Part shown: one piece after another, positions 1-10,410 of the stretch
Position numbering within the stretch: the first letter of the stretch is position 1
Layout of the letters: the number at the start of each line of letters is the position of its first letter
DNA from: Enteractinococcus coprophilus
Lineage (GTDB): Bacteria; Actinomycetota; Actinomycetes; Actinomycetales; Micrococcaceae
Reading direction: 5' to 3'
DNA length: 64,000 bases
NCBI RefSeq assembly: GCF_006716305.1
Contig: NZ_VFOU01000001.1
Coordinates: 1 to 64,000, forward strand
Translations under genes and position numbers: made by a program
Notes under the pieces: generated by a model
What the model was told of the DNA's origin: nothing
Seen by the model: the letters and a program-made list of their open reading frames with translations, nothing else
Databases searched by the model: none

Positions 1-527
1 CCTCCGCCATAGCCGGCCATCGCGGTGGCGCCCAGGAGTCCAACGATGCTGGTGGTCAGCGAGAGCACAATCGAAGGGTAAGCCTCCGGAAGCAGGAAGT
101 GCCGGATGATCTGCCAGTTCGTGGCACCCATAGCCTGGGCGGCTTCGATGACACCGGGTTTGACTTCGAGCAGACTGGATTCCACCATGCGTGCGATGAA
201 CGGGGTGATGTAGATGGTCAATGGCACCAGTGCGGCTTGACTGCCGATACTGGTGCCCACGACGAACCGGGTGAACGGAATGAGCGCGACCAACAAGATA
301 ATGAAGGGCACACTGCGGGTGACGTTGATGATGAAGTTCAAGATCGAATAGGCCACCCGGTTTTCCGTTAGTCCGCCGCGCCGGGTCATCACCAACAGCA
401 GGGCGATGGCGATACCTAAAACCGCACCAAAAAGCATGCTCCAGCCCAGCATGTACACCGTTTGGGCACCAGCCAGGAGCAGTCTTTCACCGCTAACACC
501 GAAGAAGTCTTGTTCCATAAAGTCCAT
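1..527 (-). CDS. metI: Methionine ABC transporter permease MetI (partial, runs off the left edge)
   Basis: This is the inner-membrane permease of a D/L-methionine importer. Translating the complement from the ATG at 527 gives 175 codons without a stop, with hydrophobic helices and the binding-protein-dependent permease (EAA-type) loop (EAAQAMGATNWQIIRHFLLPE) about 135 residues in. The C-terminus lies outside the window. Its ATG overlaps the metN stop codon by one base (TAATG), so the two genes are translationally coupled. The methionine-binding lipoprotein MetQ is not visible and may lie beyond the edge. The assignment rests on the permease motif and the MetN neighbour. Confidence 0.88.
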   Translation of the reverse strand, partial: MDFMEQDFFGVSGERLLLAGAQTVYMLGWSMLFGAVLGIAIALLLVMTRRGGLTENRVAYSILNFIINVTRSVPFIILLVALIPFTRFVVGTSIGSQAALVPLTIYITPFIARMVESSLLEVKPGVIEAAQAMGATNWQIIRHFLLPEAYPSIVLSLTTSIVGLLGATAMAGYGG

Positions 528-1549
528 TAGAAGCGCACCTGTTCTTTGGTGATCCGGGCGGCATCGATGTGCTCTTCACCGCGGTCAATGGCGTCGTCGC
601 TGCCCACCAGCTGCACGTGGAATACCCCGACCACGGTGTCTTCTAATTGCTCGATGGTGGCACCCAGAATATTGATTTCTAATCCGGTGGTCTGGTTGAG
701 CTTGGACAGCAGAGCATTTTGAGAAGCTACTCCCACTGATCGCAGTCGATAAATGCGCGCATTACGGGGGTCGTTTTTAACTAGGTCCATCACGGCTTCG
801 GGGATTTGGTCATTGATCACCGTTCGGACGAATTCTTGCGTGGTGGCGGTTTGTGGGTTGCCAAACACTTCGATAACCGAGCCTTGTTCCACCACTCGGC
901 CGCCTTCCATCACGGCGACCTTATTGCAAATTCGTTGGACTACTTGCATTTGGTGGGTGATCAATAAAATCGTCACGCCCATTGTTTTGTTGATGCGTTT
1001 CAGCAGTTGCAGGATCGCCTCGGTGGTCTTGGGGTCGAGCGCACTTGTGGCCTCATCGCATAACAGTATGTCCGGTTCGGTGGCCAGGGCCCGGGCAATC
1101 CCGACACGTTGTTTTTGCCCACCAGATAACTGGCTGACGCGGGCGTCGCGTTTATCGGACAGCTCGACGATGTCTAGCACTTCATCGACCCGCCGGGCTA
1201 TTTCAGCACGGGACTTGCCTTGCAGCATGAGCGGCATGGCGACGTTGCGGAAGACGGTTTTGGTCTCTAGCAGGTTGAACTGTTGGAACACCATGCCAAC
1301 GTTGCGGCGACTGGTCAGGAGTTGTTTTTTCGTCATCGCGGTCACGTCATCACCATCAACCATGATGGTTCCGCTATCTGGCTCTTCTAAGCGGTTGACC
1401 ATGCGGATAAGCGTTGATTTTCCGGCTCCAGAAAACCCAACGATGCCGAAAATATCTGATCGTTCAACCCGGACTGACACGTCAATGAGAGCGTCAATAT
1501 GGCCAAATTTTCCGGAGTAGCGTTTTGACACTGATTCAAGTGTGATCAC
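527..1549 (-). CDS. metN: Methionine ABC transporter ATP-binding protein MetN
   Basis: This ATPase powers methionine uptake with MetI. It shows Walker A (GFSGAGKST), the ABC signature (LSGGQKQR), Walker B (ILLCDEATSALDP) and a switch histidine (ITHQ). A C-terminal region of about 90 residues matches the NIL domain that senses methionine in MetN proteins. I prefer the GTG at 1549 (VITLESVSKRY, 340 aa) because an AAGGG sequence sits just upstream and MetN proteins usually begin at this point. An in-frame ATG at 1594 would add 15 unconserved residues. No S-box or other methionine riboswitch was recognised upstream. Confidence 0.92.
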   Translation of the reverse strand: MITLESVSKRYSGKFGHIDALIDVSVRVERSDIFGIVGFSGAGKSTLIRMVNRLEEPDSGTIMVDGDDVTAMTKKQLLTSRRNVGMVFQQFNLLETKTVFRNVAMPLMLQGKSRAEIARRVDEVLDIVELSDKRDARVSQLSGGQKQRVGIARALATEPDILLCDEATSALDPKTTEAILQLLKRINKTMGVTILLITHQMQVVQRICNKVAVMEGGRVVEQGSVIEVFGNPQTATTQEFVRTVINDQIPEAVMDLVKNDPRNARIYRLRSVGVASQNALLSKLNQTTGLEINILGATIEQLEDTVVGVFHVQLVGSDDAIDRGEEHIDAARITKEQVRF

Positions 1550-1875
1550 TGTACTGCCCTTGTGAGTGTGAGTATCGCAGGTCACTCTACTCAAAGCACC
1601 AAGTCATCGCATTTGTTTGGACACAATCAGCAATAGACAGCTTGGATTCCGACGATCCGACTGGCGTGACGTGCTGCGATCGACGTGGTCGGCAGCGTGA
1701 TGAGATCGATAGCAATGGCGGCGATGAGGGTCGCGGTCAGCAAGAGGGTGGGACCCGCGCTAGGTCAGGTGCAATGGTTCGGATCGCCCGAGCTGTGAGC
1801 CTGCCGAGTGAGCCTTGTAGTCGTTTCCTCATGCCACCAGCGCTAGTCTTTAGCTCTTAGAGCGACGCTCTGAAC

Positions 1876-2414
1876 TTGCCCTGCGTGGATGTCGCGTACC
1901 CACTCCCAGCCTGGTTTCACGCCCACGGCGATCTCATGGACTATGAGAGCAGCCTGATGGAAAACGCCGGTACCCTGCTGCTCGGCAGGATCACGCATGG
2001 CGATTTCGCTTCTTACTGGCCTGCCGTTGCTGCCGATGAGACCCAGGCGGGCGAGGGCACAAAACGCTACGCACACCGGCTGGACCAGATGGACAAATTC
2101 GTCGTGTCACGATCCGGCGCCGTCGCGTTCTGGCCGGGAACCCACCGTGTCGAAGACGCAACGGCCATCGAGATCCAGAGGATCAAGGACCGATCTGCCG
2201 GTGACGTGATCGTCTACGGCAGTCTCAGTCTGATTGGCGCACTCAATGTGCTGAACCTGATCGATGAGTTCGACTTCATCGTCCCTCCGACCTTGCTCTG
2301 CCGGGGAAAACCCATCCTGAATGCAGACCAGCGCCCCAGGTGGAGCTCACGGAGCGCCACCCGTTTTCTTGTGGAGGCGTCCTGCTCCGGTATGCAACAT
2401 CTAGCCCCGAGTAA
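1876..2414 (+). pseudogene. Dihydrofolate reductase-like (RibD C-terminal family) protein, frameshifted and N-truncated
   Basis: The frame from 1876 encodes a RibD_C/DHFR-family core, with residues such as HAHGDLMDY, NAGTLLLGR and the IVYGSLSLIGAL motif that lies near the nucleotide site in this family. The usual N-terminal strand (VSxFVTLDG type) is absent. Near 2335-2338, in GCGCCCCAGG, the frame is lost. Reading on from CAG at 2337 in the next frame restores a sensible C-terminus (QVELTERHPF, then LLRYATSSPE) with TAA at 2412-2414. One base has therefore probably been deleted in the C run. The gene is broken at both ends and probably inactive. Such proteins are uncharacterised oxidoreductases, so no substrate is proposed. 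Confidence 0.75.
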
Positions 2415-2423
2415 CCCGGTCGG

Positions 2424-2469
2424 CAACCACGAAGGTCGGCCCGGTTGCCCGAGCCGACCTTCGTGGTTG
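2424..2469. terminator. Bidirectional hairpin terminator
   Basis: A perfect 17-bp inverted repeat (arms 2424-2440 and 2453-2469) with a 12-base loop lies between the converging reductase pseudogene and sdaA. There is no clear U tract on either strand, so strength is uncertain. Its position 8 bases after the sdaA stop fits the end of the glyA-sox-sdaA operon. Confidence 0.75.
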
Positions 2470-2476
2470 TGAGACG

Positions 2477-3868
2477 TTAGCACTCAGGAAGTGTGACCGC
2501 GACGGCCAGTCCACCTCGCGAGGTTTCTTTATATTTATCCATCATGTCAGCACCGGTTTGGCGCATGGTTTCGATAGCTTCGTCGAGGCTGACCTTGTGG
2601 CTGCCATCGCCGTGCAGGGCAAGGCGTGCCGCGTTGATCGCTTTGACCGATGCGATGGCATTGCGTTCAATACATGGGATCTGCACGAGCCCACCAATTG
2701 GGTCGCACGTCATCCCGAGGTTGTGTTCCAATGCCACTTCAGCGGCGTCCTCCACCTGGGTTGCGGTGCCGCCCATAACAGCCGCCAGTCCTGCGGCTGC
2801 CATGGAACATGCCGAACCGACTTCGCCCTGGCATCCGACTTCAGCTCCCGAGATCGAGGCTTGGGTCTTGATGATGATGCCGATGGTCCCTGCGGTGAGC
2901 ATGAACTCGATGATCTTGTCATCGGTCACATCATCCAGGAACCGGGCATAGTAGTGCATCACCGCTGGGATGATGCCGGCTGCCCCGTTCGTGGGGGCGG
3001 TAACCACTCGGCCACCGGAGGCATTTTCCTCGTTGACGGCCAGGGCGTACAGATTGACCCACTCGATACCGCGCAGTGCATCTGTAGTGTCTCCGGTACG
3101 CTCTGACGCACCACCCTGGGTGAGTTGCTTATACAGCTTCGGTGCTCGACGGGCAACCTGCAGCCCGCCGGGCAGGGTGGTCTCAGTACGCTCAATGCCG
3201 GACTGCACGCAGTCCTGCATGACCTGCCAGATCTTCAACAGCTGCGCACGAATCTCTTCGGGCTCACGCCATTCGATCTCATTTTCCCACGTCAATTCGG
3301 CAATCGATTTGTCGTGGACGCGGCACAGTTCTAACAGTTCGTCGGCAGTGCCAAATTGATGGCGGACTTTGCGTTCAGTGGTCAGTGGTTTATCGAGCTC
3401 ATCCTCGGTCACCACGAATCCGCCACCGATCGAATAGCTGATCTCGGAGGCCAGCTCTTGGCCATCAGCCCCGTAGACCGTGGTTTTCATCCCATTCGGG
3501 TGACCCGGTAGAGACTTTTGCAGGTGCAAGATGACGTCCCGGCCTCGATCGAACTCAATCGTTTTGATACCCCCCAACTGCAGGGTGGACGTGGTTTGTA
3601 CCTGTTCGATGATCCCATCGACTTGATCAGGTTCGATCGTGCCCGGATCGTGCCCGGCCAGACCCAGAATCACCGCGGTATCGGAGTGGTGTCCGATACC
3701 GGTGGCTCCCAGTGAGCCAAATAGCTCGACTTTGGCACGCGCGGTAGCCGTCAGAGTGTCGACGTCCAGACCATTGATGAACTGGGCTGTTGCCCGCATG
3801 GGGCCAACGGTGTGGGACGAGGAGGGCCCCAAACCAATTGAGAACATGTCCAGCACACTGAGAGCCAT
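2477..3868 (-). CDS. sdaA: L-serine ammonia-lyase, iron-sulfur-dependent, single chain
   Basis: It deaminates L-serine to pyruvate and ammonia in the cytoplasm. The 463-aa product has the N-terminal beta domain (SIGLGPSSSHTVGPMRAT near residue 8) and the C-terminal alpha domain with the [4Fe-4S] cysteines in GCQGEVGSACS and NLGMTCDPIGGLVQIPC. This is the fused form, near E. coli SdaA in length. The ATG at 3868 has an AAAGGA ribosome site that overlaps the soxG stop region. The gene follows soxG by 4 bases. As last gene of glyA-soxBDAG-sdaA it drains the serine that GlyA makes from glycine and the methylene-folate released by sarcosine oxidation. Confidence 0.95.
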   Translation of the reverse strand: MALSVLDMFSIGLGPSSSHTVGPMRATAQFINGLDVDTLTATARAKVELFGSLGATGIGHHSDTAVILGLAGHDPGTIEPDQVDGIIEQVQTTSTLQLGGIKTIEFDRGRDVILHLQKSLPGHPNGMKTTVYGADGQELASEISYSIGGGFVVTEDELDKPLTTERKVRHQFGTADELLELCRVHDKSIAELTWENEIEWREPEEIRAQLLKIWQVMQDCVQSGIERTETTLPGGLQVARRAPKLYKQLTQGGASERTGDTTDALRGIEWVNLYALAVNEENASGGRVVTAPTNGAAGIIPAVMHYYARFLDDVTDDKIIEFMLTAGTIGIIIKTQASISGAEVGCQGEVGSACSMAAAGLAAVMGGTATQVEDAAEVALEHNLGMTCDPIGGLVQIPCIERNAIASVKAINAARLALHGDGSHKVSLDEAIETMRQTGADMMDKYKETSRGGLAVAVTLPEC

Positions 3869-3872
3869 GGAG

Positions 3873-4460
3873 TTATCCTTTCGTACCGGAAAACTCGACC
3901 ATTGCGTCGAGCAGCCAGTTAGTGACGTGGTCAGCAAATGAAATTCGCGGTGCCAACCACCAGGTGTGTTCGGCAACCCGCCACAAAATCAGCGGAGTTT
4001 GGGCGACTTCGGTGACATAGGCTTGGTTGACCTGGAAAGCACGCGGGTGCAGATCCAGCGGACAGGACTTGCGCAGTACCAGTTCAGCAGCCTCACCCGA
4101 GACCTCAATGATCGTGCGGTTGGCTGACAGGTCCAGGACCTGACCGGAGTGGTCTCCCAGGGTGCGTTCCAGGGTTTCGGCCAGCCCGGTGTCGGGTTTG
4201 TCGATCGCTAGGAATTCATCCGGTGACATCCACACCACCGCCGTAGTCGACGGTTCACCGACGACGTCGCCGACTTTGGCGGGCAGCCCACCAAGGGCTG
4301 CTGCCAGCGCGTCATACCCTTCGGTTCCTTGGGTCGCGCGAATGCCGACCTGGGTCGTGAACGGGATTTCGCGCACCGCCACGGCGTCACCGGAGGCGTT
4401 GTGTAGTTCTTCACTTCGAGCGGCAAGTGGTGAGCGCCGCAGCTGTTGTACATTAGCCAT
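3873..4460 (-). CDS. soxG: Sarcosine oxidase gamma subunit
   Basis: This is the small structural subunit of heterotetrameric sarcosine oxidase. At 195 aa it matches the family length and has the GcvT-like fold signature ([11 protein letters not shown], then [16 protein letters not shown]). I chose the ATG at 4460 ([12 protein letters not shown]) over 4484: an AAGGAG lies 9 bases upstream, and MANVQQ fits known SoxG starts better. The start lies inside the end of soxA, with an 8-base overlap (ATGGCTAA), so translation is coupled. Gene order soxB-D-A-G is the classical one. Confidence 0.93.
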   Translation of the reverse strand: MANVQQLRRSPLAARSEELHNASGDAVAVREIPFTTQVGIRATQGTEGYDALAAALGGLPAKVGDVVGEPSTTAVVWMSPDEFLAIDKPDTGLAETLERTLGDHSGQVLDLSANRTIIEVSGEAAELVLRKSCPLDLHPRAFQVNQAYVTEVAQTPLILWRVAEHTWWLAPRISFADHVTNWLLDAMVEFSGTKG

Positions 4461-7410
4461 CTCGACGAGCTCCTTCGGCATCATATAGAACGGTTGGTCC
4501 GATTTTCATGGTGACAACTTCGCCGTCAACCAGGGCCTTGAGGCTTTCACCCACGCGGTTAAAACCATTTTTGATCAGCGCTAGACCAAAGGTGCGGCCC
4601 AGGGCAGGCGAGTTATACGAGGCGGTGACCCAGCCTTCTTGTGGGACTGGTCCGGCAGCGATATCGATGGGCGTGTCCATGGCCACCAGGGCTTCGCCTT
4701 CTTCCAAGCGGAAGGTTGGATCATCCGGGAGCACAGATACCAGCTGCTTGCGGTCTTCGCGGACATTGTCTGCCCGAGAGAAGGAGCGCTTGCCAATGAA
4801 ATCTTTGTGCTTGGACACGATCCATTCCATGGCGGCGTCCTGCGGGGTCACGGTGCCGTCGGTTTCTTGGCCGACGACGATGAACCCTTTTTCCGCACGC
4901 AGCACGTGCATGGTTTCGGTGCCGTACGGGGTGATATTGAATTCGGCACCCGCTTCAGCGACTGCTTCCCACACGGCCAGTGCGTACCAGGATTCTACGG
5001 CCAATTCCCAGGCGAGTTCACCCGAGAACGAGATGCGGCTGGCGCGAACCGGAATACCGGAGGCCAGGGTGATATCTCGGAAGGCCATGAACTTGAAGCC
5101 TTCTGCGGAGAAGTCTTCGTGCGGTGCCAGTTTCTGCATGACGTCGCGAGATTTTGGTCCAACCACGGCGACGGTCGCGTACTGTTCGGTGACCGAAGTG
5201 GCGAACACATCGAGTTCCGGCCACTCGGTTTGGAGCCATTCTTCAATCCATTCCAGGACATCAGCGGCACCCGAGGTGGTCGTGTGCAGGAAGAAGCGGT
5301 CTTCAGCTAGACGCAAGGTCACGCCGTCGTCGAAAATCATGCCGTCTGGTGTACACATCACACCGTAGCGACCCATGCCCTCTTTGAGCTTAATGTAGCC
5401 GTTCGTGTAGATACGGTTGAGGAACTCGGGGACGTCTTTGCCGCGTAGTTCAATCTTGCCCAATGTTGAGCCATCGAACATGCCCACTGACTCGCGTGCG
5501 GCAGCGCACTCACGGTAGACGGCCTCGTCCATGGTCTCGTTGCCCTGAGGGTAGTAACGAGCACGCTTCCACTGTCCGACGTCTTCGAACACCGCGCCGG
5601 CAGCCACGTGGGCCGAGTGGATTGGTGTGCCACGCGCGACTTCAAAGAGTTTGCCACGACGACGTCCAGCTAAGGCTGCGAAACCTACCGGTGTGAACGG
5701 TGGACGGAAGGTTGTGGTACCAATCTCGGAAAGATCCTCAACACCGAGGATATTTGCCATCACGCCGATAGCAGGCACGCCCGAGGTTTTACCCTGGTCA
5801 GCGCCCGTAGAGATCGAGGTATAACGCTTGACGTGCTCAACTGAGGACATCCCGGCACCGGTAGCGCGCAGAATATCGGCGACGGACTGGTCACGCTGCA
5901 GATCAACAAAGTGATTGTTGTAGTTATCAGCGTCGTCACCCTCCGGGGATGGAACCATCCACAGCGGGACGACGGGACCGTACGGGCGGTCAATAGCGCG
6001 AGCGGCTGTGGCTTCGGTTTCATACCCGGCCGCGGTGGCGGCTGCGGCACCGGCATTGGCACCCGAGGTTAACGCCGAAGCGGTACTGTATTTGCCGATC
6101 AGCGCACCAGCCAAGCGCATGTCATGGACAGATTCCACAGCGACGAAGCCCTGGAGTTGAGCATCCCAGTCGATCCGACCGCGACGCTGCGAGTGCAGGT
6201 GCACGACGGGCGACCAGCCACCCGAAACCGCCAAGGTGTCGACCTCGATACGCTGGGCTTGGGACGTGTCGAGCTTGCCGCCGTTGAGCGGAGCCACGGT
6301 CACGGCATTGAGTTCATTGTCGTCACCGGCGTGGGTGTCGATCACCGCCGAGCCAATCAGCACGTTGACGCCCTCGGATACTGCCTGTTGGGCGGCGGCC
6401 GAGGCTGAGGAGCGCGCATCAATAACGGCGACGACTCCCCCGGTCGCGGCAAGCTCAGACACCAGCGGGTAGACCGAGTCGTTGGTGGTGAAGACCGCGA
6501 TCTGTTGTCCGGCGCGCACAGCGTAGCGGTTCAGGTAAGTGCGCACGGCGGAAGCCAACATGATGCCCGGGCGATCATTATTCGCAAAAACCAGTGGGCG
6601 TTCGTGGGCTCCGGTGGCCAACACAACCTGATCGGCGCGCACATGCCAGATGCGCTCACGTGAGATGCCTTCGCCTGGGCTATCGTCCAGGTGGTGGGTG
6701 CGACGTTCGACGGCGATCGCATAGTTTTCGTCATAGACACCGGTAACCGTGGTGTCGGTGAGGATCTCGACGTCGTCGGTCGAAGACAGTTTGGTCACGG
6801 TGTCGTTGATCCACTGTGGTGCAGGCACGCCGTCGACGATTTCATACGGGGCATCAAGCAGGCTCCCGCCGGCCCATGGCTTTTCGTCCATGAGCATCAC
6901 GCGAGCACCAGATGCGGCTGCGTTGGCGGCGGCAGAAAGTCCTGCCGGACCGGCCCCGACCACCAATACATCCGTATGGACGTGGACGTGGTCGTAGTAA
7001 GCCTGGTCCTGAGCAGGGTCAAGTTTACCTAATCCACGAAGCTGTGTTGCCTTTAATCCGTTGGTCACCGGAACAGTGGTAGAAGTCATCATCGACTCTT
7101 CGACGTCACCGGCGTGGCGTGGGGACAGATGAACCAGCGAGTTGGGTTCTTCAACGCCCGCTGCGAACACGCCGCGCGGGCGGTTCCAGTACATCGAATT
7201 CGCTGCTGCGCGGGTCCCGGTGGCTAATAGTGCTGAGGCGACCGTATCGCCGCGTAGGGCCTGAGTGGGGTTGCCATCGATTTCGATGTCAACGGTATCG
7301 GTGTGGTCCACGACAGCGTGGGGCGCTTGGTCCGGAGCGAGCCGGTATGAGCGCTGTGTGCCGAGTTGCTCACGCATGTGCGTGTCCTGATCTGTGGTGG
7401 TGCGTGTCAC
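4453..7410 (-). CDS. soxA: Sarcosine oxidase alpha subunit
   Basis: This large subunit of the heterotetrameric enzyme takes sarcosine, O2 and tetrahydrofolate to glycine, H2O2 and 5,10-methylene-THF. The 985-aa product has an N-terminal ferredoxin-like Fer2_4 domain (about residues 35-110, ending [14 protein letters not shown]), an FAD/NAD-binding Rossmann domain ([16 protein letters not shown] near 150) and a C-terminal GcvT-type aminomethyltransferase domain (about 600-985) that binds folate. The GTG at 7410 is chosen because GGAGG lies 7 bases upstream and GTGA overlaps the soxD stop by four bases. An internal ATG at 7377 is possible but has no better site. Confidence 0.95.
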   Translation of the reverse strand: MTRTTTDQDTHMREQLGTQRSYRLAPDQAPHAVVDHTDTVDIEIDGNPTQALRGDTVASALLATGTRAAANSMYWNRPRGVFAAGVEEPNSLVHLSPRHAGDVEESMMTSTTVPVTNGLKATQLRGLGKLDPAQDQAYYDHVHVHTDVLVVGAGPAGLSAAANAAASGARVMLMDEKPWAGGSLLDAPYEIVDGVPAPQWINDTVTKLSSTDDVEILTDTTVTGVYDENYAIAVERRTHHLDDSPGEGISRERIWHVRADQVVLATGAHERPLVFANNDRPGIMLASAVRTYLNRYAVRAGQQIAVFTTNDSVYPLVSELAATGGVVAVIDARSSASAAAQQAVSEGVNVLIGSAVIDTHAGDDNELNAVTVAPLNGGKLDTSQAQRIEVDTLAVSGGWSPVVHLHSQRRGRIDWDAQLQGFVAVESVHDMRLAGALIGKYSTASALTSGANAGAAAATAAGYETEATAARAIDRPYGPVVPLWMVPSPEGDDADNYNNHFVDLQRDQSVADILRATGAGMSSVEHVKRYTSISTGADQGKTSGVPAIGVMANILGVEDLSEIGTTTFRPPFTPVGFAALAGRRRGKLFEVARGTPIHSAHVAAGAVFEDVGQWKRARYYPQGNETMDEAVYRECAAARESVGMFDGSTLGKIELRGKDVPEFLNRIYTNGYIKLKEGMGRYGVMCTPDGMIFDDGVTLRLAEDRFFLHTTTSGAADVLEWIEEWLQTEWPELDVFATSVTEQYATVAVVGPKSRDVMQKLAPHEDFSAEGFKFMAFRDITLASGIPVRASRISFSGELAWELAVESWYALAVWEAVAEAGAEFNITPYGTETMHVLRAEKGFIVVGQETDGTVTPQDAAMEWIVSKHKDFIGKRSFSRADNVREDRKQLVSVLPDDPTFRLEEGEALVAMDTPIDIAAGPVPQEGWVTASYNSPALGRTFGLALIKNGFNRVGESLKALVDGEVVTMKIGPTVLYDAEGARRDG

Positions 7411-7697
7411 TTGGTACCTCCGGAAACCTCGGGGCGTGGGGCGCCGACCGGGTAAGTGGCTTTGAATGTGTAGGTGATCGTGTCGCGGACGGCGTTGAAC
7501 CATTTGCGGCACCCGCCATTATGAACCCAGCGTTCGGCAAAATCGCCTTTCGGGTTATCGCGGTAGAACAAGAATTCGGCCCATTCTCTATCAGAGAGAG
7601 CATGGGGGTCTTGTGGATAGGCGACGTGTGCTTCGCCGCCGTAGCCGAATTCGGTTTCATTACGTGGCCCGCAGTACGGGCAATCAATGAGCATCAT
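7407..7697 (-). CDS. soxD: Sarcosine oxidase delta subunit
   Basis: This is the small zinc-binding subunit, 96 aa, with CPYC at residues 6-9 and a later HNGGC that supplies the remaining histidine/cysteine ligands of the SoxD zinc site. [16 protein letters not shown] is the typical SoxD core. The start has GAAAGG upstream. The stop overlaps the soxA GTG. In characterised enzymes this subunit stabilises the complex and has no catalytic role of its own. Confidence 0.95.
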   Translation of the reverse strand: MMLIDCPYCGPRNETEFGYGGEAHVAYPQDPHALSDREWAEFLFYRDNPKGDFAERWVHNGGCRKWFNAVRDTITYTFKATYPVGAPRPEVSGGTK

Positions 7698-7712
7698 GGC
7701 AATTGCCTTTCT

Positions 7713-8930
7713 CTAGTGGGCTACGGCTGCGGCGCCGTGTTCGTCGATAAGGTGACCGGTTTCGAAACGCTCGAGGCTAAACGCTGCGTTGATCTCGTGA
7801 GGTTCATCGTGAGCGATCGTGTGAGCCATCGCGTAGCCTGCTCCCGGAGTGCCCTTGAAGCCGCCGGTACCCCAACCGCAGTTGACATACAGACCATCGA
7901 CCTCAGTTTTGGACACGATTGGTGAAGCATCCGGGGTCGTGTCCACAATGCCGCCCCAGGTACGCAGCACATGTGCGCGAGCGAAAATTGGGAACAGCTC
8001 GACCGCCGCGGCCATCTGCTCCTGGATCACATGGAACGCACCACGTTGACCAAAGCCGTTGTAGGTGTCGATACCCGCACCCATCACCAGCTCACCCTTG
8101 TGGGCTTGAGAAACATAGACGTGGATATGGTTGGACATAACTACGGTCGGGTGGACCGGTTCAAATAGCTCTGAAACCAGCGCCTGCAGCGGGTGCGATT
8201 GGATTGGCAGTTTCACACCGGCCATTTCGGCCAGTTGCGAGGAGTGCCCAGCACCGCACAGAGCAACCTGTCCCGCGGAGATCTTTCCGCGAGTGGTTTC
8301 CACCCCGGTGACACGTCCGTTTTCAACCAGGATGTCGGTGACTTCAGTGTTCTGGATGATGTCAATGCCAGCAGCATCAGCAGAGCGAGCCAGGGCCCAG
8401 GCGACATGATCGTGCTTAGCGATGCCGGCGCGTGGCTGGTAGGTCGCACCCATAATTGGATAGCGGATGTTATCCGAGATGTTGATGATCGGGCAGACTT
8501 CTTTGACCTCTTGCGGCGTCAACCATTCGGCATCCACACCGTTGAGCTGGTTGGCTTTGACACGGCGCACCGAGTCGCGGACTTCCGAGACATGGTGAGC
8601 CAGGTTCATGACGCCGCGCTGAGAGAACAAGAAGTCGTAGTCAAGCTCTTCCGGGAGCTCTTCCCAGAGCTTCAACGAGGTTTCATACATCAGGCTGGAT
8701 TCATCCCAGAGGTAGTTGGAACGAATGATGGTCGTATTTCGAGCCATATTGCCGCCGCCCAGCCAGCCTTTATCGATTACCGCGACATTAGTAATGCCGT
8801 GTCGGGCAGCGAGGTAGTGGGCGGTGGCAAGTCCGTGGCCACCGGCGCCCACGATGATCACATCGTAGGAGGACTTGGGCTCTGGATTATGCCACAGAAA
8901 TTCAGGGTGCTGTGGGAGGAGTTCTGCCAT
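7713..8930 (-). CDS. soxB: Sarcosine oxidase beta subunit
   Basis: This is the catalytic FAD/FMN subunit of heterotetrameric sarcosine oxidase. The 405-aa product has the N-terminal dinucleotide-binding motif ([18 protein letters not shown], residues 24-41). It keeps histidine 173 within [11 protein letters not shown], the position that carries covalent FMN in characterised SoxB proteins. The C-terminal half has the [14 protein letters not shown] motif. The start lies two bases after the glyA stop, with GGAG overlapping that stop, so glyA and soxB are one transcription and translation unit. Confidence 0.96.
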   Translation of the reverse strand: MAELLPQHPEFLWHNPEPKSSYDVIIVGAGGHGLATAHYLAARHGITNVAVIDKGWLGGGNMARNTTIIRSNYLWDESSLMYETSLKLWEELPEELDYDFLFSQRGVMNLAHHVSEVRDSVRRVKANQLNGVDAEWLTPQEVKEVCPIINISDNIRYPIMGATYQPRAGIAKHDHVAWALARSADAAGIDIIQNTEVTDILVENGRVTGVETTRGKISAGQVALCGAGHSSQLAEMAGVKLPIQSHPLQALVSELFEPVHPTVVMSNHIHVYVSQAHKGELVMGAGIDTYNGFGQRGAFHVIQEQMAAAVELFPIFARAHVLRTWGGIVDTTPDASPIVSKTEVDGLYVNCGWGTGGFKGTPGAGYAMAHTIAHDEPHEINAAFSLERFETGHLIDEHGAAAVAH

Positions 8931-8932
8931 GG

Positions 8933-10249
8933 TTATGCTCCGAACGGTTCAAGGTTGGGGTACAACGGGTGAGCATCGGCCAGCGCTTGAACGCGGTAGG
9001 CCAGCTCTGGAAGTGCATCACGATTGCCGGTAGCCCCGGCAATCAAAGTTTCAGCGATAATGTCGGCGACTTCTTCGAATGCTTCAGTGCTAAAGCCGCG
9101 GGTGGTCAACGCTGGGGTGCCGATGCGCAGACCAGAGGTCGTCATTGGTGGGCGGGGATCCCAAGGAACGGCATTGCGGTTGACGGTAATATCGACTTCC
9201 TCCAGGAGGTCTTCGCCCTGCTTGCCGTCGAGTTCTGAATTGCGCAGATCAACGAGCACCAGGTGGACATCCGTTCCACCGGTCAGTACGGAGATACCAA
9301 CGTCGGCAACGTCTTGCTGTGATAGGCGATCCGCCAGGATTCTGGCACCTTCCAGAGTGCGACGCTGCCGCTCGGCAAATTCTTCCTCGCCAGCCACTTT
9401 GAAGGCAACAGCTTTACCTGCGATCACGTGCATCAACGGGCCGCCCTGTTGACCAGGGAAGACGGCTGAGTTGATCTTCTTAGAGATTTCAGCATCGTTG
9501 GTCAAGATGATGCCGCCTCGAGGCCCGGCCAGGGTTTTGTGCGTCGTCGATGAGACAACGTGGGCGTGTGGAACGGGTGAGGGGTGCAGTCCGGCTGCTA
9601 CCAGTCCGGCGAAGTGGGCCATGTCGACGAACAGGTAAGCGCCGACTTCATCCGCGATTTCGCGGAAGCGGGCGAAGTCGAGCTGGCGAGGATATGCCGA
9701 CCAGCCTGCAACGATCATCTTCGGCTGGTGTTCGCGAGCTAGGCTAGCGACTTCATCCATATCAACTTCGTAGGTATTTTCATCGACCGAGTACGGCACA
9801 ATGTTGTATAGGCGGCCCGAGAAGTTCAGCTTCATCCCGTGAGTCAGGTGTCCACCGTGAGCCAGGTTCAAGCCCATCACGGTATCGCCCGGACGAATGA
9901 GCGCGTGCATGACTGCGCTATTGGCCTGTGCCCCGGAGTGGGGCTGGACATTGGCGAACTGGGCACCAAAAAGACTCTTGACACGTTCGATGGCGAGACG
10001 TTCTACCGAGTCGGCGTGTTCACAGCCACCGTAGTAACGGCGTCCTGGATAACCTTCTGCGTATTTGTTGGTCAGCACCGATCCCTGCGCTTGCATGACT
10101 GCTAGCGGCGTGTGGTTTTCCGAGGCGATCATTTCGAGACCGCGTTGCTGACGGTCTAGTTCTTGGTTAATAAATCCAGCGATTTCTGGATCGAGGTCTG
10201 CCAGATCTTCGGTCAGCGATGGTGCAACCTGTGAGGTGATACTAGTCAT
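8933..10249 (-). CDS. glyA: Serine hydroxymethyltransferase
   Basis: This PLP enzyme interconverts glycine plus 5,10-methylene-THF with serine. The 438-aa product shows the family hallmarks [23 protein letters not shown], the aspartate in [13 protein letters not shown] and the PLP lysine in [13 protein letters not shown]. It is the first gene of the sarcosine operon, so this copy is probably dedicated to catabolism: it recombines the glycine and the one-carbon unit made by SoxBDAG. A housekeeping glyA may exist elsewhere. An AAGGAAAA ribosome site precedes the ATG. The promoter and operator lie at 10282-10333. Confidence 0.96.
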   Translation of the reverse strand: MTSITSQVAPSLTEDLADLDPEIAGFINQELDRQQRGLEMIASENHTPLAVMQAQGSVLTNKYAEGYPGRRYYGGCEHADSVERLAIERVKSLFGAQFANVQPHSGAQANSAVMHALIRPGDTVMGLNLAHGGHLTHGMKLNFSGRLYNIVPYSVDENTYEVDMDEVASLAREHQPKMIVAGWSAYPRQLDFARFREIADEVGAYLFVDMAHFAGLVAAGLHPSPVPHAHVVSSTTHKTLAGPRGGIILTNDAEISKKINSAVFPGQQGGPLMHVIAGKAVAFKVAGEEEFAERQRRTLEGARILADRLSQQDVADVGISVLTGGTDVHLVLVDLRNSELDGKQGEDLLEEVDITVNRNAVPWDPRPPMTTSGLRIGTPALTTRGFSTEAFEEVADIIAETLIAGATGNRDALPELAYRVQALADAHPLYPNLEPFGA

Positions 10250-10281
10250 GTATTTTCCTTCAAAAAGTCCTGAACGACATT

Positions 10282-10333
10282 TGATATATCAGTTACCGAT
10301 CACAGACTATGATGAACATCACAGGCATGTCAA
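10282..10333 (-). promoter_or_regulatory. Promoter of glyA-soxBDAG-sdaA with CRP-like box and GntR operator candidate
   Basis: On the minus strand, -35 TTGACA (10333-10328) and -10 CATAGT (10311-10306) are 16 bases apart, placing the start near 10299. The spacer holds TGTGATGTTCATCATA (complement of 10308-10323), one base off TGTGA-N6-TCACA. Just downstream of the predicted start, 10282-10291 is the perfect palindrome TGATATATCA, well placed for a repressor. The GntR/FCD gene diverges from this region. The sequences are seen; the binding proteins are inferred. Confidence 0.6.
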
Positions 10334-10410
10334 GTGCTTACCCAAAAATCTTTGAGACGCTGCGGATTCCACGCAAGTAGTGCACAATAAGGAGCAATGA
10401 AAGGACACTG

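Noticed and set aside
1634-1860. A possible minus-strand membrane-protein fragment (hydrophobic LLLTATLIAAIAIDLITL run) before the metN gene
   Set aside because: The frame is closed by a stop just upstream and there is no start codon. The two short frames do not join into a known family. It could be decayed DNA but cannot be named.
10250-10410. A glycine riboswitch upstream of glyA
   Set aside because: The predicted leader is about 50 bases, too short for the tandem aptamer, and no glycine aptamer core was seen.
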